From an uncultured Castellaniella sp. (GTDB lineage: Bacteria; Pseudomonadota; Gammaproteobacteria; Burkholderiales; Burkholderiaceae_B), in NCBI RefSeq assembly GCF_937988725.1, contig NZ_CALKHS010000001.1, positions 186,001 through 250,000 of the forward strand: 64,000 nt of DNA, read 5' to 3'. The notes under the pieces are model-generated. The model made no database searches. It was not told the origin of the DNA and was given only the letters and a program-made list of their open reading frames with translations. The number at the start of each line of letters is the position of its first letter. Position 1 is the stretch's first letter. Below, piece after piece: positions 19,228-27,919 of the stretch. The translations under genes and the position numbers were made by a program.

Positions 19228-20541
19228 TCAGGAATAACGCTTTTGTTCGTACACCTCGAAATCCCATTGCGTATCCGGATAATATTTGCGCAGTCGCCAG
19301 TCGCAAGCGCGCGCATGGCCTTCCATGCCTTCCGCGCGGGAAATGCGCGATGCCACGGCGCCGAAGGTCTTGTTTGCTTCGGGCAATATCTCTTGATAGG
19401 TCTGGGTCTTCAGGAATTTTTGTACGTTCAGGCCGCCGCTGTAGCGGCTGGCGCGCCGGGTCGGCAGAATGTGATTCGTTCCCGCGCATTTGTCGCCATA
19501 GCTGACGGTGCTGCCTTCTCCGATGAACAGGGACCCGTAGTTGCGCAGGTTCTTCAACCACCAGGAAGAGTCGCTTGCAATGATCTGCAGGTGTTCGGGG
19601 GCATATTCATCGCTGATCGTCACGACCTCTTCCGGCGAGTCGCACAACACGATGACGCCGTAATCGCGCCAGGCCGCATTGACGACGTCCGCATTGGGCA
19701 TGTCCGCGGCCACCTGGGGCAAGAGGCGATCCACTGCGTTTGCCAGCGATTCGTCGGTGGTAAATAGCCAGACCGGGGAGTTCATGCCGTGCTCCGCCTG
19801 CGACACCAGGTCGATCACCACAGTCATGGGGTCTGCCGTTTGGTCCGCGATGATCGCCGATTCGGTCGGGCCGGCAAATACGTCGATGCCCACTGTGCCG
19901 AACAGAATGCGTTTGGCTTCCGCGACGTACGCATTGCCGGGGCCGACGATGATGTCCGCCTCCGGGCACCCGAATAAACCGTATGCCATGGTCGCGATGG
20001 CTTGCACGCCTCCCATTTCCAGGATGACATCGGCGCCCGAAAGATCCATGGCGTATGCGGTCGCGGCATTCATGCTGGTTCCTCGCGGGGGGGAACACGC
20101 AATGATGTTCTCCACGCCTGCCGTCTTCGCCGTGGCGACGCTCATGACGGCCGATGCCATATGCGCATAGCGCCCTCCGGGCACGTAACATCCCGCCGTG
20201 GCCATGGGAATGACTCGTTGGCCCAGCCGCACGCCGGCTTCGGTTTCGATCTCGAATTCCGTCAGGCTGTCGCGCTGCGCGACTGCGAATCGGGTGACTT
20301 GCCGGTGTGCGAACTGGATGTCCTGGCGCAGGGATTCAGGCACCTGTTGAATCAGGGATGCGCGTTTTTCTTTTGAAAGCAGGAATTCCCCATCCCACCC
20401 GTCCAAGGTTCTGGCATATTCAATGACGGCTTTTTCCTTGCGCCTTTCTATATCCAGAAGCATTATTTCGACGCGATCCCGGATGGATTTTTCTTGAGAT
20501 TCCGTAGTCTGGCTGGCGGCGGCCGACTTGATGTAGCGCAT
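19228..20541 (-). CDS. HisD-superfamily NAD-dependent dehydrogenase, HpsN (sulfopropanediol dehydrogenase) type
   Basis: A 437-residue zinc-dependent dehydrogenase of the histidinol dehydrogenase superfamily. The HisD metal ligands are conserved (Q248 and H251 in S-Q-A-E-H-G, D350, H409), as are the catalytic pair E316-H317 in Y-A-P-E-H-L. The body pattern (A-G-C-Y-V-P-G-G-R-Y-A-H, I-A-C-S-P-P-R-G, A-P-E-H-L-Q) resembles HpsN. HpsN oxidises 2,3-dihydroxypropane-1-sulfonate to sulfolactate in two NAD-dependent steps. No histidine biosynthesis genes adjoin it. It is the first gene of the four-gene operon and faces the MocR regulator across a 171-base gap. True HisD activity cannot be excluded from sequence alone. 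Confidence 0.78.
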   Translation of the reverse strand: MRYIKSAAASQTTESQEKSIRDRVEIMLLDIERRKEKAVIEYARTLDGWDGEFLLSKEKRASLIQQVPESLRQDIQFAHRQVTRFAVAQRDSLTEFEIETEAGVRLGQRVIPMATAGCYVPGGRYAHMASAVMSVATAKTAGVENIIACSPPRGTSMNAATAYAMDLSGADVILEMGGVQAIATMAYGLFGCPEADIIVGPGNAYVAEAKRILFGTVGIDVFAGPTESAIIADQTADPMTVVIDLVSQAEHGMNSPVWLFTTDESLANAVDRLLPQVAADMPNADVVNAAWRDYGVIVLCDSPEEVVTISDEYAPEHLQIIASDSSWWLKNLRNYGSLFIGEGSTVSYGDKCAGTNHILPTRRASRYSGGLNVQKFLKTQTYQEILPEANKTFGAVASRISRAEGMEGHARACDWRLRKYYPDTQWDFEVYEQKRYS

Positions 20542-20642
20542 GATAAGTTTCCCAATGCCTGTTTTTTGAATATCTGAATGTCGGGAATCGCGGGCTGAAG
20601 AAATTCACCGGCAAGAAAATGGTACGTGTCTGTGGTTTGTCT

Positions 20643-20685
20643 TGGTCATACCAGATATGATCTATTCATAAGACCAGATACGATC
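20643..20685. promoter_or_regulatory. Direct-repeat operator for the MocR regulator
   Basis: ACCAGATATGATC at 20650-20662 and ACCAGATACGATC at 20673-20685 match at 12 of 13 bases and are 23 bases apart (start to start), about two helical turns. A short inverted repeat TGGT-CAT-ACCA (20643-20653) overlaps the first copy. MocR/PdxR/GabR/TauR regulators typically bind paired direct repeats with such phasing. The site lies in the intergenic region shared by the HpsN-type operon and the regulator gene, so it could control both. Confidence 0.6.
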
Positions 20686-20712
20686 GCTGATGTTTTCTGT
20701 GGCAGGAGCGTT

Positions 20713-22266
20713 ATGGGAACGACGGTTCGTCGCGGGTATGCCATGTGGGCGCGTCTGTTTCGCAGTGTCCAGGCGCAATCCCCCACCTTGCAGGGACAAT
20801 TGCGCGACATGTTCATGCATGCTGTGCTCGAAGGGTTCATCCTGCCGGGCGAGGCCTTGCCGTCCAGTCGCGTGCTGGCCCGTTCGCTGGGGCTTTCTCG
20901 TACGACAGTCATGCTGACCTTGCAGTCTTTGGTGGATAAGGGCGTGATCGTGGGCAAGCCCCGCAGCGGCTACTACGTCGTGAAGGATCTGTTGTCCGCG
21001 CGCCTGGAGGCAGCTTGTCGAACCGGTCAGCAGTCAGCGACAACTGGCGGGATGTGGGATGGCCGGCTGACGATGACGCCATCGCGGCAGCGCAACATAG
21101 AGAAGCCGCTTGACTGGCAGCAGTTGCCCTATCCCTTCGTCTATGGCCAATTCGATGGCAGCCTGTTTCCGGTGGCCGATTGGCGGGAATGCGCCCTGGA
21201 GGTTCTGCAACCGCGCGTGCTGCGACGGTGGGCGCCTGACCACATCGATCACGACGAAAGCTCTTTGGTCGAGCAGATCCAGCGGCGCCTGCTGCCCTCG
21301 CGCGGCATCTGGGTGGACAGGGACCAGATCCTCGTGACCAGCGGCACCCAGCAGGCGATCTTCATGCTGGGGACCTTGTTGATGGGGCCGGACACGCGGA
21401 TTGGAGTGGAAAATCCGGGTTACCCGGATGCGCGCAACTGTTTCTTGTTGCGGTCCAGGCATATCAGGCCGCTCAGTGTCGATGAAGAAGGCTTGATTCC
21501 CGGTCCGGACCTGGCGCAGTGCGATTACGTCTTCGTCACGCCCAGCCACCAGTGTCCGACCACAGTCACGCTGTCGCTGAACCGACGGCAGGCGCTTTTG
21601 CAATCCGCGCAGCGACATGATTTCATCATTCTGGAAGATGATCATGAAAGCGAGCTGAACTTTTCAGGCAAGCCGACTCCCGCCCTGAAAAGCCTGGATG
21701 CGGCGCAGCGCGTCATTTACATGGGCAGCTTGTCCAAGACGCTGGCTCACGGCCTGCGGCTGGGTTTTGTGGTGGCATCGGCGGACTTGATTCGGGAATT
21801 GCGGGCGCTGCGCAGGTTGATCATGCGGCATGTTCCCACCAATAACCAGTGTGCCGCCGCCAGCTTCATTGCGCATGGCCACCACGAGGCTTACATCCAT
21901 CGCTTGAATTCTGTCTATCGGTCCCGGGCTGCGGCGCTGCGAACGGCCTTGGCCGCGCATGCTCCCCAGCTGGCCCAGAGGCCGAGCCACGGGGGGTCGG
22001 CGCTCTGGGTGGAAGGCCCCGAAGGGCTGGATACTCGCGCACTCTCCCGCCGTCTCTATGCCAGAGGGGTGGTCGTCGAGCCCGGCGATGTGTTTTTTTG
22101 GGGCGCTGATCCGCCGGTCCGGTATTTGCGGCTGGGGTATTCCTCGATTCCTGAAACCAGGATTGAAAGCGGGGTGCGTATCCTGGCCGAGGAGCTATCC
22201 CAGGAACAGCCCAAGACCGGGCTGACGCATGCTCTTCCGCCGCAGGAGCTTTCTGCCGGCCCCTGA
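20713..22266 (+). CDS. MocR-family (GntR wHTH + aminotransferase domain) transcriptional regulator
   Basis: A 517-residue regulator. The N-terminal winged helix-turn-helix lies at about residues 20-90 (L-P-S-S-R-V-L-A-R-S-L-G-L-S-R-T-T-V). A class I aminotransferase-like domain follows; PLP lysine K342 (S-L-S-K-T) and E-D-D-H-E-S-E-L are preserved, so PLP or a PLP-amino compound adduct is the likely signal. AGGAG stands five bases before the ATG at 20713; in-frame starts further upstream would run through the operator. It is divergent from the HpsN-type operon. TauR, which controls taurine use, belongs to this family, and this supports but does not prove an amino-sulfonate signal. Confidence 0.9.
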   Translation: MGTTVRRGYAMWARLFRSVQAQSPTLQGQLRDMFMHAVLEGFILPGEALPSSRVLARSLGLSRTTVMLTLQSLVDKGVIVGKPRSGYYVVKDLLSARLEAACRTGQQSATTGGMWDGRLTMTPSRQRNIEKPLDWQQLPYPFVYGQFDGSLFPVADWRECALEVLQPRVLRRWAPDHIDHDESSLVEQIQRRLLPSRGIWVDRDQILVTSGTQQAIFMLGTLLMGPDTRIGVENPGYPDARNCFLLRSRHIRPLSVDEEGLIPGPDLAQCDYVFVTPSHQCPTTVTLSLNRRQALLQSAQRHDFIILEDDHESELNFSGKPTPALKSLDAAQRVIYMGSLSKTLAHGLRLGFVVASADLIRELRALRRLIMRHVPTNNQCAAASFIAHGHHEAYIHRLNSVYRSRAAALRTALAAHAPQLAQRPSHGGSALWVEGPEGLDTRALSRRLYARGVVVEPGDVFFWGADPPVRYLRLGYSSIPETRIESGVRILAEELSQEQPKTGLTHALPPQELSAGP

Positions 22267-22296
22267 CGGCGGCGGCGTTCGCGCGTGCTCGTTTTA

Positions 22297-22312
22297 CTGT
22301 ATATTTGTACAG
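22297..22312. promoter_or_regulatory. LexA (SOS) box upstream of imuA
   Basis: CTGTATATTTGTACAG is a perfect 16-base CTG-N10-CAG LexA operator 22 bases before the imuA ATG. A TATATT sequence inside it (22300-22305) could serve as the -10 element, so bound LexA would block the promoter. It predicts DNA-damage induction of imuA-imuB-dnaE2. Confidence 0.9.
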
Positions 22313-22333
22313 TATCAAGATCGCTTGCCCGCC

Positions 22334-23176
22334 ATGTCCGCCCGCCCTGTACGCCCCGAAATCATCCACCCGTCCTTGTGGCGGGCTTCGCAGCTGGCGC
22401 GGGGCGGGGCGGCGTGCGTCGATACCGGGCATGCGGCGCTGTCGGCGGAATTGCCGGGCGGGGGATGGCCTGTGGGCAGCCTGACCGAACTGTTGCTGCC
22501 TCAGCCGGGTATCGGCGAATTGCGGCTGCTGTTGCCGGTGCTGCGGCGCTTGGTTCCCTCGCCGTCCTCCGGTCAGCCGGCGGTCGCTCGCCGATCCGTG
22601 CTGTTGATCCAGCCGCCGCATGTGCTGCAGCCTTTGGCGCTGAACGGGTGGGGGGTGGATCCGGGCGGGGTCGTCCTGTTGCGGGCGGCGCGCCAGGCCG
22701 ACGCCTTCTGGGCCGCCGAACAGGCGCTGCAGGCGGGCACCTGCCGGCTGGTGCTGCTCTGGGCGGGCGTCGGTTTGCCTGGGGCCGCCCAGGGGCGGGA
22801 GCGTTTGCCGGGCGAAGGCGCCGGCGCCCGGCAGGGGGGCGTCCGGCCGGGCGCCGGGGCCGCCATTCGCCCCGGGGCCTTGCGGCGCCTGAACCTGGCC
22901 GCCCAGGCCGGCTCCGCCCTGTTTTTCATGTTCCGGCCGTCCTGTGACGCGGACCAGCCTTCGCTCGCGCCGTTGCGCCTGGCCCTGGCGCCCGCGTGCG
23001 GCGGCGTGCGGGTGGCTTTCATCAAACGTCGGGGGCCACGGCGCGATGAGCTCCTGTTCGTGCCCCTGGCGCCTTCTCCTGTTTTGCTCGACCATCATGT
23101 CCGTCTGGATCGGCGTGTCTCCGCCTTCGACCCTGTTGCAGCCCGTCGCCTGCGCACTGCTGCGATTCACGCCTGA
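22334..23176 (+). CDS. imuA: Translesion synthesis-associated protein ImuA
   Basis: A 280-residue ImuA (SulA/RecA-related) protein. The N-terminus matches the family (I-H-P-S-L-W-R-A-S-Q-L-A, then L-S-A-E-L-P-G-G-G-W-P-V-G-S-L-T-E-L-L). The RecA-like core follows, with V-L-L-I-Q-P-P. The ImuA consensus G-G-G-W-P stands where RecA has its ATP-binding loop. The ATG at 22334 is the first after the LexA box. The 3' end overlaps imuB by 80 bases, more than is usual. With ImuB and DnaE2 it forms the SOS-induced mutasome. Confidence 0.88.
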   Translation: MSARPVRPEIIHPSLWRASQLARGGAACVDTGHAALSAELPGGGWPVGSLTELLLPQPGIGELRLLLPVLRRLVPSPSSGQPAVARRSVLLIQPPHVLQPLALNGWGVDPGGVVLLRAARQADAFWAAEQALQAGTCRLVLLWAGVGLPGAAQGRERLPGEGAGARQGGVRPGAGAAIRPGALRRLNLAAQAGSALFFMFRPSCDADQPSLAPLRLALAPACGGVRVAFIKRRGPRRDELLFVPLAPSPVLLDHHVRLDRRVSAFDPVAARRLRTAAIHA

Positions 23177-24521
23177 CCTGGCGCTGGCGCCGGAATCCAT
23201 CGTTCTGATGGATGTCACGGCCAGCCTGCGCCTGTTCGGGGGGATTCGCCGGTTGCGGGCGCAGGTGCGCCAGGTCCTGGCGGCGTTCGATGCCGCGCCG
23301 GCGAGATGCGGTGCGCCGGCCGTGGCGGCGGATGGCCGCCCGGCCGCACCCCTTGCCGCGCCGGCGTCCGCAGGGGCGGGGGCCGCCGAATCCGCCATCG
23401 TGTCGGTGGCGGCGTCCGGGCCGGCGGCCTGGATGCTGGCGCGCAGCGGGCGAGGGGGCAGCGCCCTGACGCGGCGGTCCTGGCGGCGGGCCCTGGCCCA
23501 GGTTCCCCTGGCCGTGGCGCCGCCGGCGAGGCCCTTTGCCGACTGGTTTCGCGATCTGGGCTGCGAGACCCTGGCCGACCTGCGGCGGCTGCCGCGCGTC
23601 GGCCTGAAGAAGCGCTGCGGGCCGGCCGTGCTGGACTGGCTGGACCAGCTGGCGCTCGGACATGGCGATTCGGCGACCGGCTTCATGCCTTATCGCCGGC
23701 TGGAACTGCCGCCGGAATTCGATGCCGCGTTCGAGCTGCCCGATCACATCGAACACGCGCCCGCCCTGCAATGGGCGGCGCAGCGCCTGATCCTGCAGCT
23801 GTGCGGTTGGCTGGCGGGCCGCCGGCAGGATGTCACGGCGTTCACGGTGATGCTGGCGCACGAGCGCCGCCAGCATCGGACGCCGTCCGCCGGCCGCCTG
23901 CTCGCGGACGGGCCGACAGCCTTGCCGATCACCCTGGGCGCGCCTTCGCACGACCCCGTGATCCTGATCCGCCTGGTGCAGGAACATCTTGCCCGCCTGA
24001 TCCTGCCGGCTTCCGTGATTTCCGTGCGCCTGAAGGCCACCCGGTTCCAGGCCGCGCGGGGCCCCAGCCTGGATCTGTTCCCGGAACCCGGCGGGACGCC
24101 GCAGGACCATGCCCAGCTGCTGGCCTTGCTGAGCGCCCGCCTGGGGGCGGAGAACCTGCTGGCGCCGGCGCCCGTGGCCGATCATCGGCCCGAGCGGGCG
24201 GCGCGCTGGGCGCCTTTGGATCAGGCCGCATCGGGCCGTCCGGCGGCGGCGCGGGGCGGCTTCCCCGACGCCCCGCTGCCGCGCCCGGCCTGGCTGCTGG
24301 ACGCCCCCATTCCCCTGGCCATGCAGGGGCCTCGCCCGTTCTACGGCACGCCGCTGCGCCTGGTCTCGCCCGCCGAGCGGCTGGATTGCGGCTGGCAGGA
24401 TGGCGGCCCCGTGACGCGCGACTATTTCGTTGCCGAAGACGAGTCGGGCGTCTGCTACTGGATCTTCCGGACGCAGGACGCCGATGCCCCGGGCTGGTTC
24501 CTGCACGGGCTGTTTGGCTGA
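23097..24521 (+). CDS. imuB: Y-family polymerase-like mutasome protein ImuB, apparently shortened near the N-terminus
   Basis: A 474-residue ImuB from the ATG at 23097, whose first residues M-S-V-W-I-G are typical. The A-L-L-R-F-T-P-D-L-A-L and S-L-R-L-F-G-G segments, which lie near residues 95-115 in other ImuB proteins, occur here at about residues 20-50. About 65 residues of the palm/fingers region therefore seem to be missing. The frame stays open, so this is an in-frame loss rather than a frameshift. The helix-hairpin-helix region, little finger and the C-terminal part that binds partners (W-I-F-R-T-Q and W-F-L-H-G-L-F-G end) are intact. ImuB lacks polymerase activity anyway and acts as the hub for the beta clamp and DnaE2. 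Confidence 0.8.
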   Translation: MSVWIGVSPPSTLLQPVACALLRFTPDLALAPESIVLMDVTASLRLFGGIRRLRAQVRQVLAAFDAAPARCGAPAVAADGRPAAPLAAPASAGAGAAESAIVSVAASGPAAWMLARSGRGGSALTRRSWRRALAQVPLAVAPPARPFADWFRDLGCETLADLRRLPRVGLKKRCGPAVLDWLDQLALGHGDSATGFMPYRRLELPPEFDAAFELPDHIEHAPALQWAAQRLILQLCGWLAGRRQDVTAFTVMLAHERRQHRTPSAGRLLADGPTALPITLGAPSHDPVILIRLVQEHLARLILPASVISVRLKATRFQAARGPSLDLFPEPGGTPQDHAQLLALLSARLGAENLLAPAPVADHRPERAARWAPLDQAASGRPAAARGGFPDAPLPRPAWLLDAPIPLAMQGPRPFYGTPLRLVSPAERLDCGWQDGGPVTRDYFVAEDESGVCYWIFRTQDADAPGWFLHGLFG

Positions 24522-24527
24522 TCGGTC

Positions 24528-27500
24528 ATGGCGATCCTGCCCGACTACGCGGAGCTGCAATGCGCCAGCAATTTCTCCTTTCTGGAGGGCGCGTCCACGG
24601 CGGAGGACCTGGTCGGCCGCGCCGCGCGGCTGGGCTATTCGGCCCTGGCGATCACCGACGAGTGTTCGCTGGCCGGCGTCGTGCGGGCGCACGTGGCGGC
24701 CAAGCAGTCCGGCCTGCCGCTGATCGTCGGCGCCACGTTCCGGCTGGCGGACCCGGATGCGCTGACGATCACCGCGCTGGCCCGGGACCGGGACGGCTAC
24801 GGCAACCTGTGCGAACTGATTTCCCTGGCCCGCATGCGCAGCCCCAAGGGCGAATACTGCCTGACGCGCCGGGATCTGGCTTTGCCGGACCCCCTGTCGC
24901 CCGGCCATCTGAGCGGTCTGCCCGGCTGCTGGATCATCCTGTCGCCCGAATATCCCGCCGACGAGACCGTTCTGGACGAGCAGATCCGCTGGGCCAAGGC
25001 CGCGTTCGGCGCACGGCTGCGGGTCGCGCTGACCCTGCATGCCCAGGCGCTGGACGACATCCATCGCGGGCGGGTCATGCGCGCGGCGGCCAGCCACGGC
25101 GTGCCGCTGGCGGCCACCGGATGGCCGGTGATGCATGCGCGCTCCTGCAAGCCCCTGCAGGACGTGATGACCGCCATCCGCCTGGGCAAGACCGTGCATG
25201 AATGCGGCTACGCCCTGCAGCCCAATGCCGAGCGCCATTTGCGCAGCCGCCTGCGTCTGGCCCGCCTGTATCCGGCCGAGGCGATGGCCGAAACGGTGCG
25301 CATGGCGCGGGACTGCCATTTTTCCCTGGACCAGCTGCGCTACGAATATCCCGAGGAACTTGTGCCCGCCGGCGTCAGCCCCGCCACTTGGCTGCGCCAG
25401 GAAACCCTGAAGGGCGCCCGGCGCCGGTTTCCCCAGGGCGTCCCGCCGTCAGTGCGGGAGCAGATCGAACGCGAGCTGCAGTTGATCGCGGACCTGCGCT
25501 ACGAGGCCTATTTCCTGACGGTCTACGACGTCGTCCAGTATGCGCGATCCCGCGACATCCTGTGCCAGGGGCGGGGGTCGGCCGCCAACTCGACCGTCTG
25601 CTACTGCCTGGGCATCACCGAGGTCGATCCGGCTCGCTCCAGCCTGCTGTTCGAACGCTTCATCAGCCGGGAGCGCAACGAGCCGCCCGACATCGACGTG
25701 GATTTCGAGCACCAGCGCCGTGAAGAAGTCATGCAGTATCTCTACCGGAAGTACGGGCGGCACCGCGCCGCCCTGACGGCGGCGGTCGCCACGTATCGCG
25801 CGCGCGGCGCCTTGCGCGACGTGGGCAAGGCCTTGGGGGCGCCGGCGGATGTGATCGACCGCGTGGCCCGCCATTACCGGCGTTTCGACGGCCGCGTCGA
25901 CCTGTGGCAGCGCCTGGCCGATGTCGGCCTGGACGTGGGGGAGGACGGCGGGACCGACGCCGGCGCGGGGTCGGGAAGCGGCGCGGGCCTGTCCGCCGAG
26001 GCGCGCCGAAACCGCCAATGGGCGGCGCTGGCCGACAGCCTGCAGGGGTATCCGCGCCACCTGTCCCAGCATTCCGGCGGCTTCGTCATCAGCCGGGGGC
26101 CGTTGACCCGCCTGGTCCCCGTGGAGAACGCCGCCATGGACGGGCGCACCGTCGTCCAATGGGATAAGGACGACATCGAGGCCCTAGGCATCCTGAAGAT
26201 CGACATCCTGGCCCTGGGCATGCTGTCCATGCTGCACCGCGCCTTGAACCTGATGTCCGAACGGCACGGGCGGCCGTTCGCCCTGCCGGACATTCCGCCC
26301 GAAGATCCGCAAACCTATGCCATGCTGTCGCGGGGCGACACCATCGGCGTGTTCCAGGTCGAATCCCGAGCCCAGATGGCCATGCTGCCGCGCCTGCGTC
26401 CGCGGAATTTCTACGATCTGGTGGTCCAGATCGCCATCGTGCGCCCCGGTCCCATGCAAGGCGGCATGGTGCATCCCTATCTGCGCCGCAGGGAAAAGAA
26501 AGAGCCCGTGACCTTTCCGTCGGATGCGCTGAAGCAGGCGCTGGCGCGCACCCTGGGGGTGCCGATCTTCCAGGAACAGGTCATGCAGGTCGCCATGCTG
26601 GCCGCCGGATATTCCGCGGGCGAGGCCGATGCGCTGCGCCGCGCCATGGCGGCCTGGAAGCGCCACGGCAATATGGAGATCCACCACGACCGCCTGGTCA
26701 GCGGCATGCTGGCGCGCGGCTACGACCGGGATTTCGCCGAGGACATCTTCGCCCAGATCCGGGGCTTCGGCGAATACGGCTTCCCCGAAAGCCATGCCGC
26801 CAGTTTCGCGCTGCTGGCCTATGCCAGCGCCTGGCTGCGCTGCCATGAGCCGGCCGTATTCCTGGCGGCCCTGCTCAACAGCCAGCCCATGGGTTTCTAC
26901 ACTCCGGCGCAGCTGGTGCAGGACGCGCGCCGGCGCGGCGTACGGGTCCTGCCCGTGGACGTGACCGTCAGCCAGTGGGACAGCACGCTGGAAGACGCGG
27001 AGCCGCAGAGTGTGCCGGAGGATGGCGGAGGGCCGCAAGGCATGGCGCAGCTCGTCGATCCGACGCGATCCGCCGCCCCCGCCGTCCGCCTGGGCTTTTC
27101 CCGCATCGCCGGCATGCGGCCGGAGGCCGGGGACCGCATCGCGCGGGCGCGATCCCGGAAAGCCTTCGCGGACGTGGCCGATCTGGCGCATCGGGCGCAA
27201 CTGGATCGCCACGACCTGCAGGCGCTGGCGCGGGCCGGCGCCTTGCGCCCGCTGGCCGGCGGCAACCGCCGCGCCGCCCTGTGGCAGGCGGCGGCCGCCG
27301 TGCCGGATCGCGATCTGCTGCGCGGCACCGCCCGGGATGACGCCGATCCCGCGCTGCCACTGCCCACGGAAGGGCAAGCCATCTCCGCCGATTACCGCGC
27401 CCTGGGCCTGACCCTGGGCCGCCATCCGGTCGCCCTGCTGCGCGATCGCTTGCAGGCCGATCACCTGCAGTCCGCCGCCCAGTTGGCGGGCCTGCGCAAC

Positions 27501-27797
27501 CGCCAGCTGGCCCGCGCCTGCGGCCTGGTCACCGTGCGCCAGCGCCCGCAGACCGCCAAAGGCGTGGTCTTCATGACCCTGGAAGACGAGACCGGCCCCG
27601 TCAATGTCATCCTGTGGCCGGACATCTTCAAGAAATACCGGCGCGAGGCCCTGGACGCGCCCCTGCTGGCCGTCTACGGCATCTGGCAGACCGACGGCCG
27701 GGTCCACCACCTGGTCGCCAGGCGCCTGGCGGACCGCAGCGCGCTGCTGGCCCAGGCGCTGTCCGGGCTGCAGACCCCGTCCCGGGATTTTTGCTGA
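24528..27797 (+). CDS. dnaE2: Error-prone DNA polymerase III alpha subunit homologue DnaE2 (ImuC)
   Basis: A 1089-residue C-family polymerase. It has an N-terminal PHP domain (Y-A-E-L-Q-C-A-S-N-F-S-F-L-E-G-A-S) and the polymerase core with metal-binding D390/D392 in P-D-I-D-V-D-F and D559 in I-L-K-I-D-I-L-A-L-G-M. Helix-hairpin-helix and OB-fold domains follow at the C-terminus. Length fits DnaE2 rather than replicative DnaE (about 1160). It starts six bases after imuB and is the third gene of the LexA-controlled operon. It performs damage-tolerant, mutagenic synthesis. Confidence 0.93.
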   Translation: MAILPDYAELQCASNFSFLEGASTAEDLVGRAARLGYSALAITDECSLAGVVRAHVAAKQSGLPLIVGATFRLADPDALTITALARDRDGYGNLCELISLARMRSPKGEYCLTRRDLALPDPLSPGHLSGLPGCWIILSPEYPADETVLDEQIRWAKAAFGARLRVALTLHAQALDDIHRGRVMRAAASHGVPLAATGWPVMHARSCKPLQDVMTAIRLGKTVHECGYALQPNAERHLRSRLRLARLYPAEAMAETVRMARDCHFSLDQLRYEYPEELVPAGVSPATWLRQETLKGARRRFPQGVPPSVREQIERELQLIADLRYEAYFLTVYDVVQYARSRDILCQGRGSAANSTVCYCLGITEVDPARSSLLFERFISRERNEPPDIDVDFEHQRREEVMQYLYRKYGRHRAALTAAVATYRARGALRDVGKALGAPADVIDRVARHYRRFDGRVDLWQRLADVGLDVGEDGGTDAGAGSGSGAGLSAEARRNRQWAALADSLQGYPRHLSQHSGGFVISRGPLTRLVPVENAAMDGRTVVQWDKDDIEALGILKIDILALGMLSMLHRALNLMSERHGRPFALPDIPPEDPQTYAMLSRGDTIGVFQVESRAQMAMLPRLRPRNFYDLVVQIAIVRPGPMQGGMVHPYLRRREKKEPVTFPSDALKQALARTLGVPIFQEQVMQVAMLAAGYSAGEADALRRAMAAWKRHGNMEIHHDRLVSGMLARGYDRDFAEDIFAQIRGFGEYGFPESHAASFALLAYASAWLRCHEPAVFLAALLNSQPMGFYTPAQLVQDARRRGVRVLPVDVTVSQWDSTLEDAEPQSVPEDGGGPQGMAQLVDPTRSAAPAVRLGFSRIAGMRPEAGDRIARARSRKAFADVADLAHRAQLDRHDLQALARAGALRPLAGGNRRAALWQAAAAVPDRDLLRGTARDDADPALPLPTEGQAISADYRALGLTLGRHPVALLRDRLQADHLQSAAQLAGLRNRQLARACGLVTVRQRPQTAKGVVFMTLEDETGPVNVILWPDIFKKYRREALDAPLLAVYGIWQTDGRVHHLVARRLADRSALLAQALSGLQTPSRDFC

Positions 27798-27816
27798 CCC
27801 GGCGCGATTGAAAATC

Positions 27817-27864
27817 TTGACAGGCTCCCCTCTGCCAGCATTACTATACAGACTAGTCTATATA
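27817..27864. promoter_or_regulatory. Promoter with overlapping TetR-type palindromic operator
   Basis: TTGACA at 27817-27822 and TACTAT at 27842-27847 form a sigma-70-like promoter with a 19-base spacer. A 20-base dyad (TATA-C-AGACTAGTCT-A-TATA, 27845-27864, one mismatched pair) overlaps the -10 region and likely start point, 56 bases before the TetR gene. Autorepression by the TetR protein, also controlling the coupled MFS gene, is the natural reading. Confidence 0.6.
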
Positions 27865-27919
27865 AATAGCCGCGCGCGATCTGCGCCAGACCGCCCCGGT
27901 ATTTTCAAAGGCCATCGCC

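Noticed and set aside
19228..20541. Annotation as the biosynthetic histidinol dehydrogenase hisD
   Set aside because: Zinc and catalytic residues match the superfamily, but there are no his genes nearby and the overall pattern and neighbours fit the HpsN type better. Not fully excluded.
22334..23176. Annotation as the cell division inhibitor SulA
   Set aside because: The protein is longer than SulA and is followed by imuB and dnaE2, which identifies it as ImuA.
23097..24521. imuB as a frameshifted pseudogene
   Set aside because: The frame is continuous from a normal start to a normal C-terminus; the shortened N-terminus is an in-frame change.
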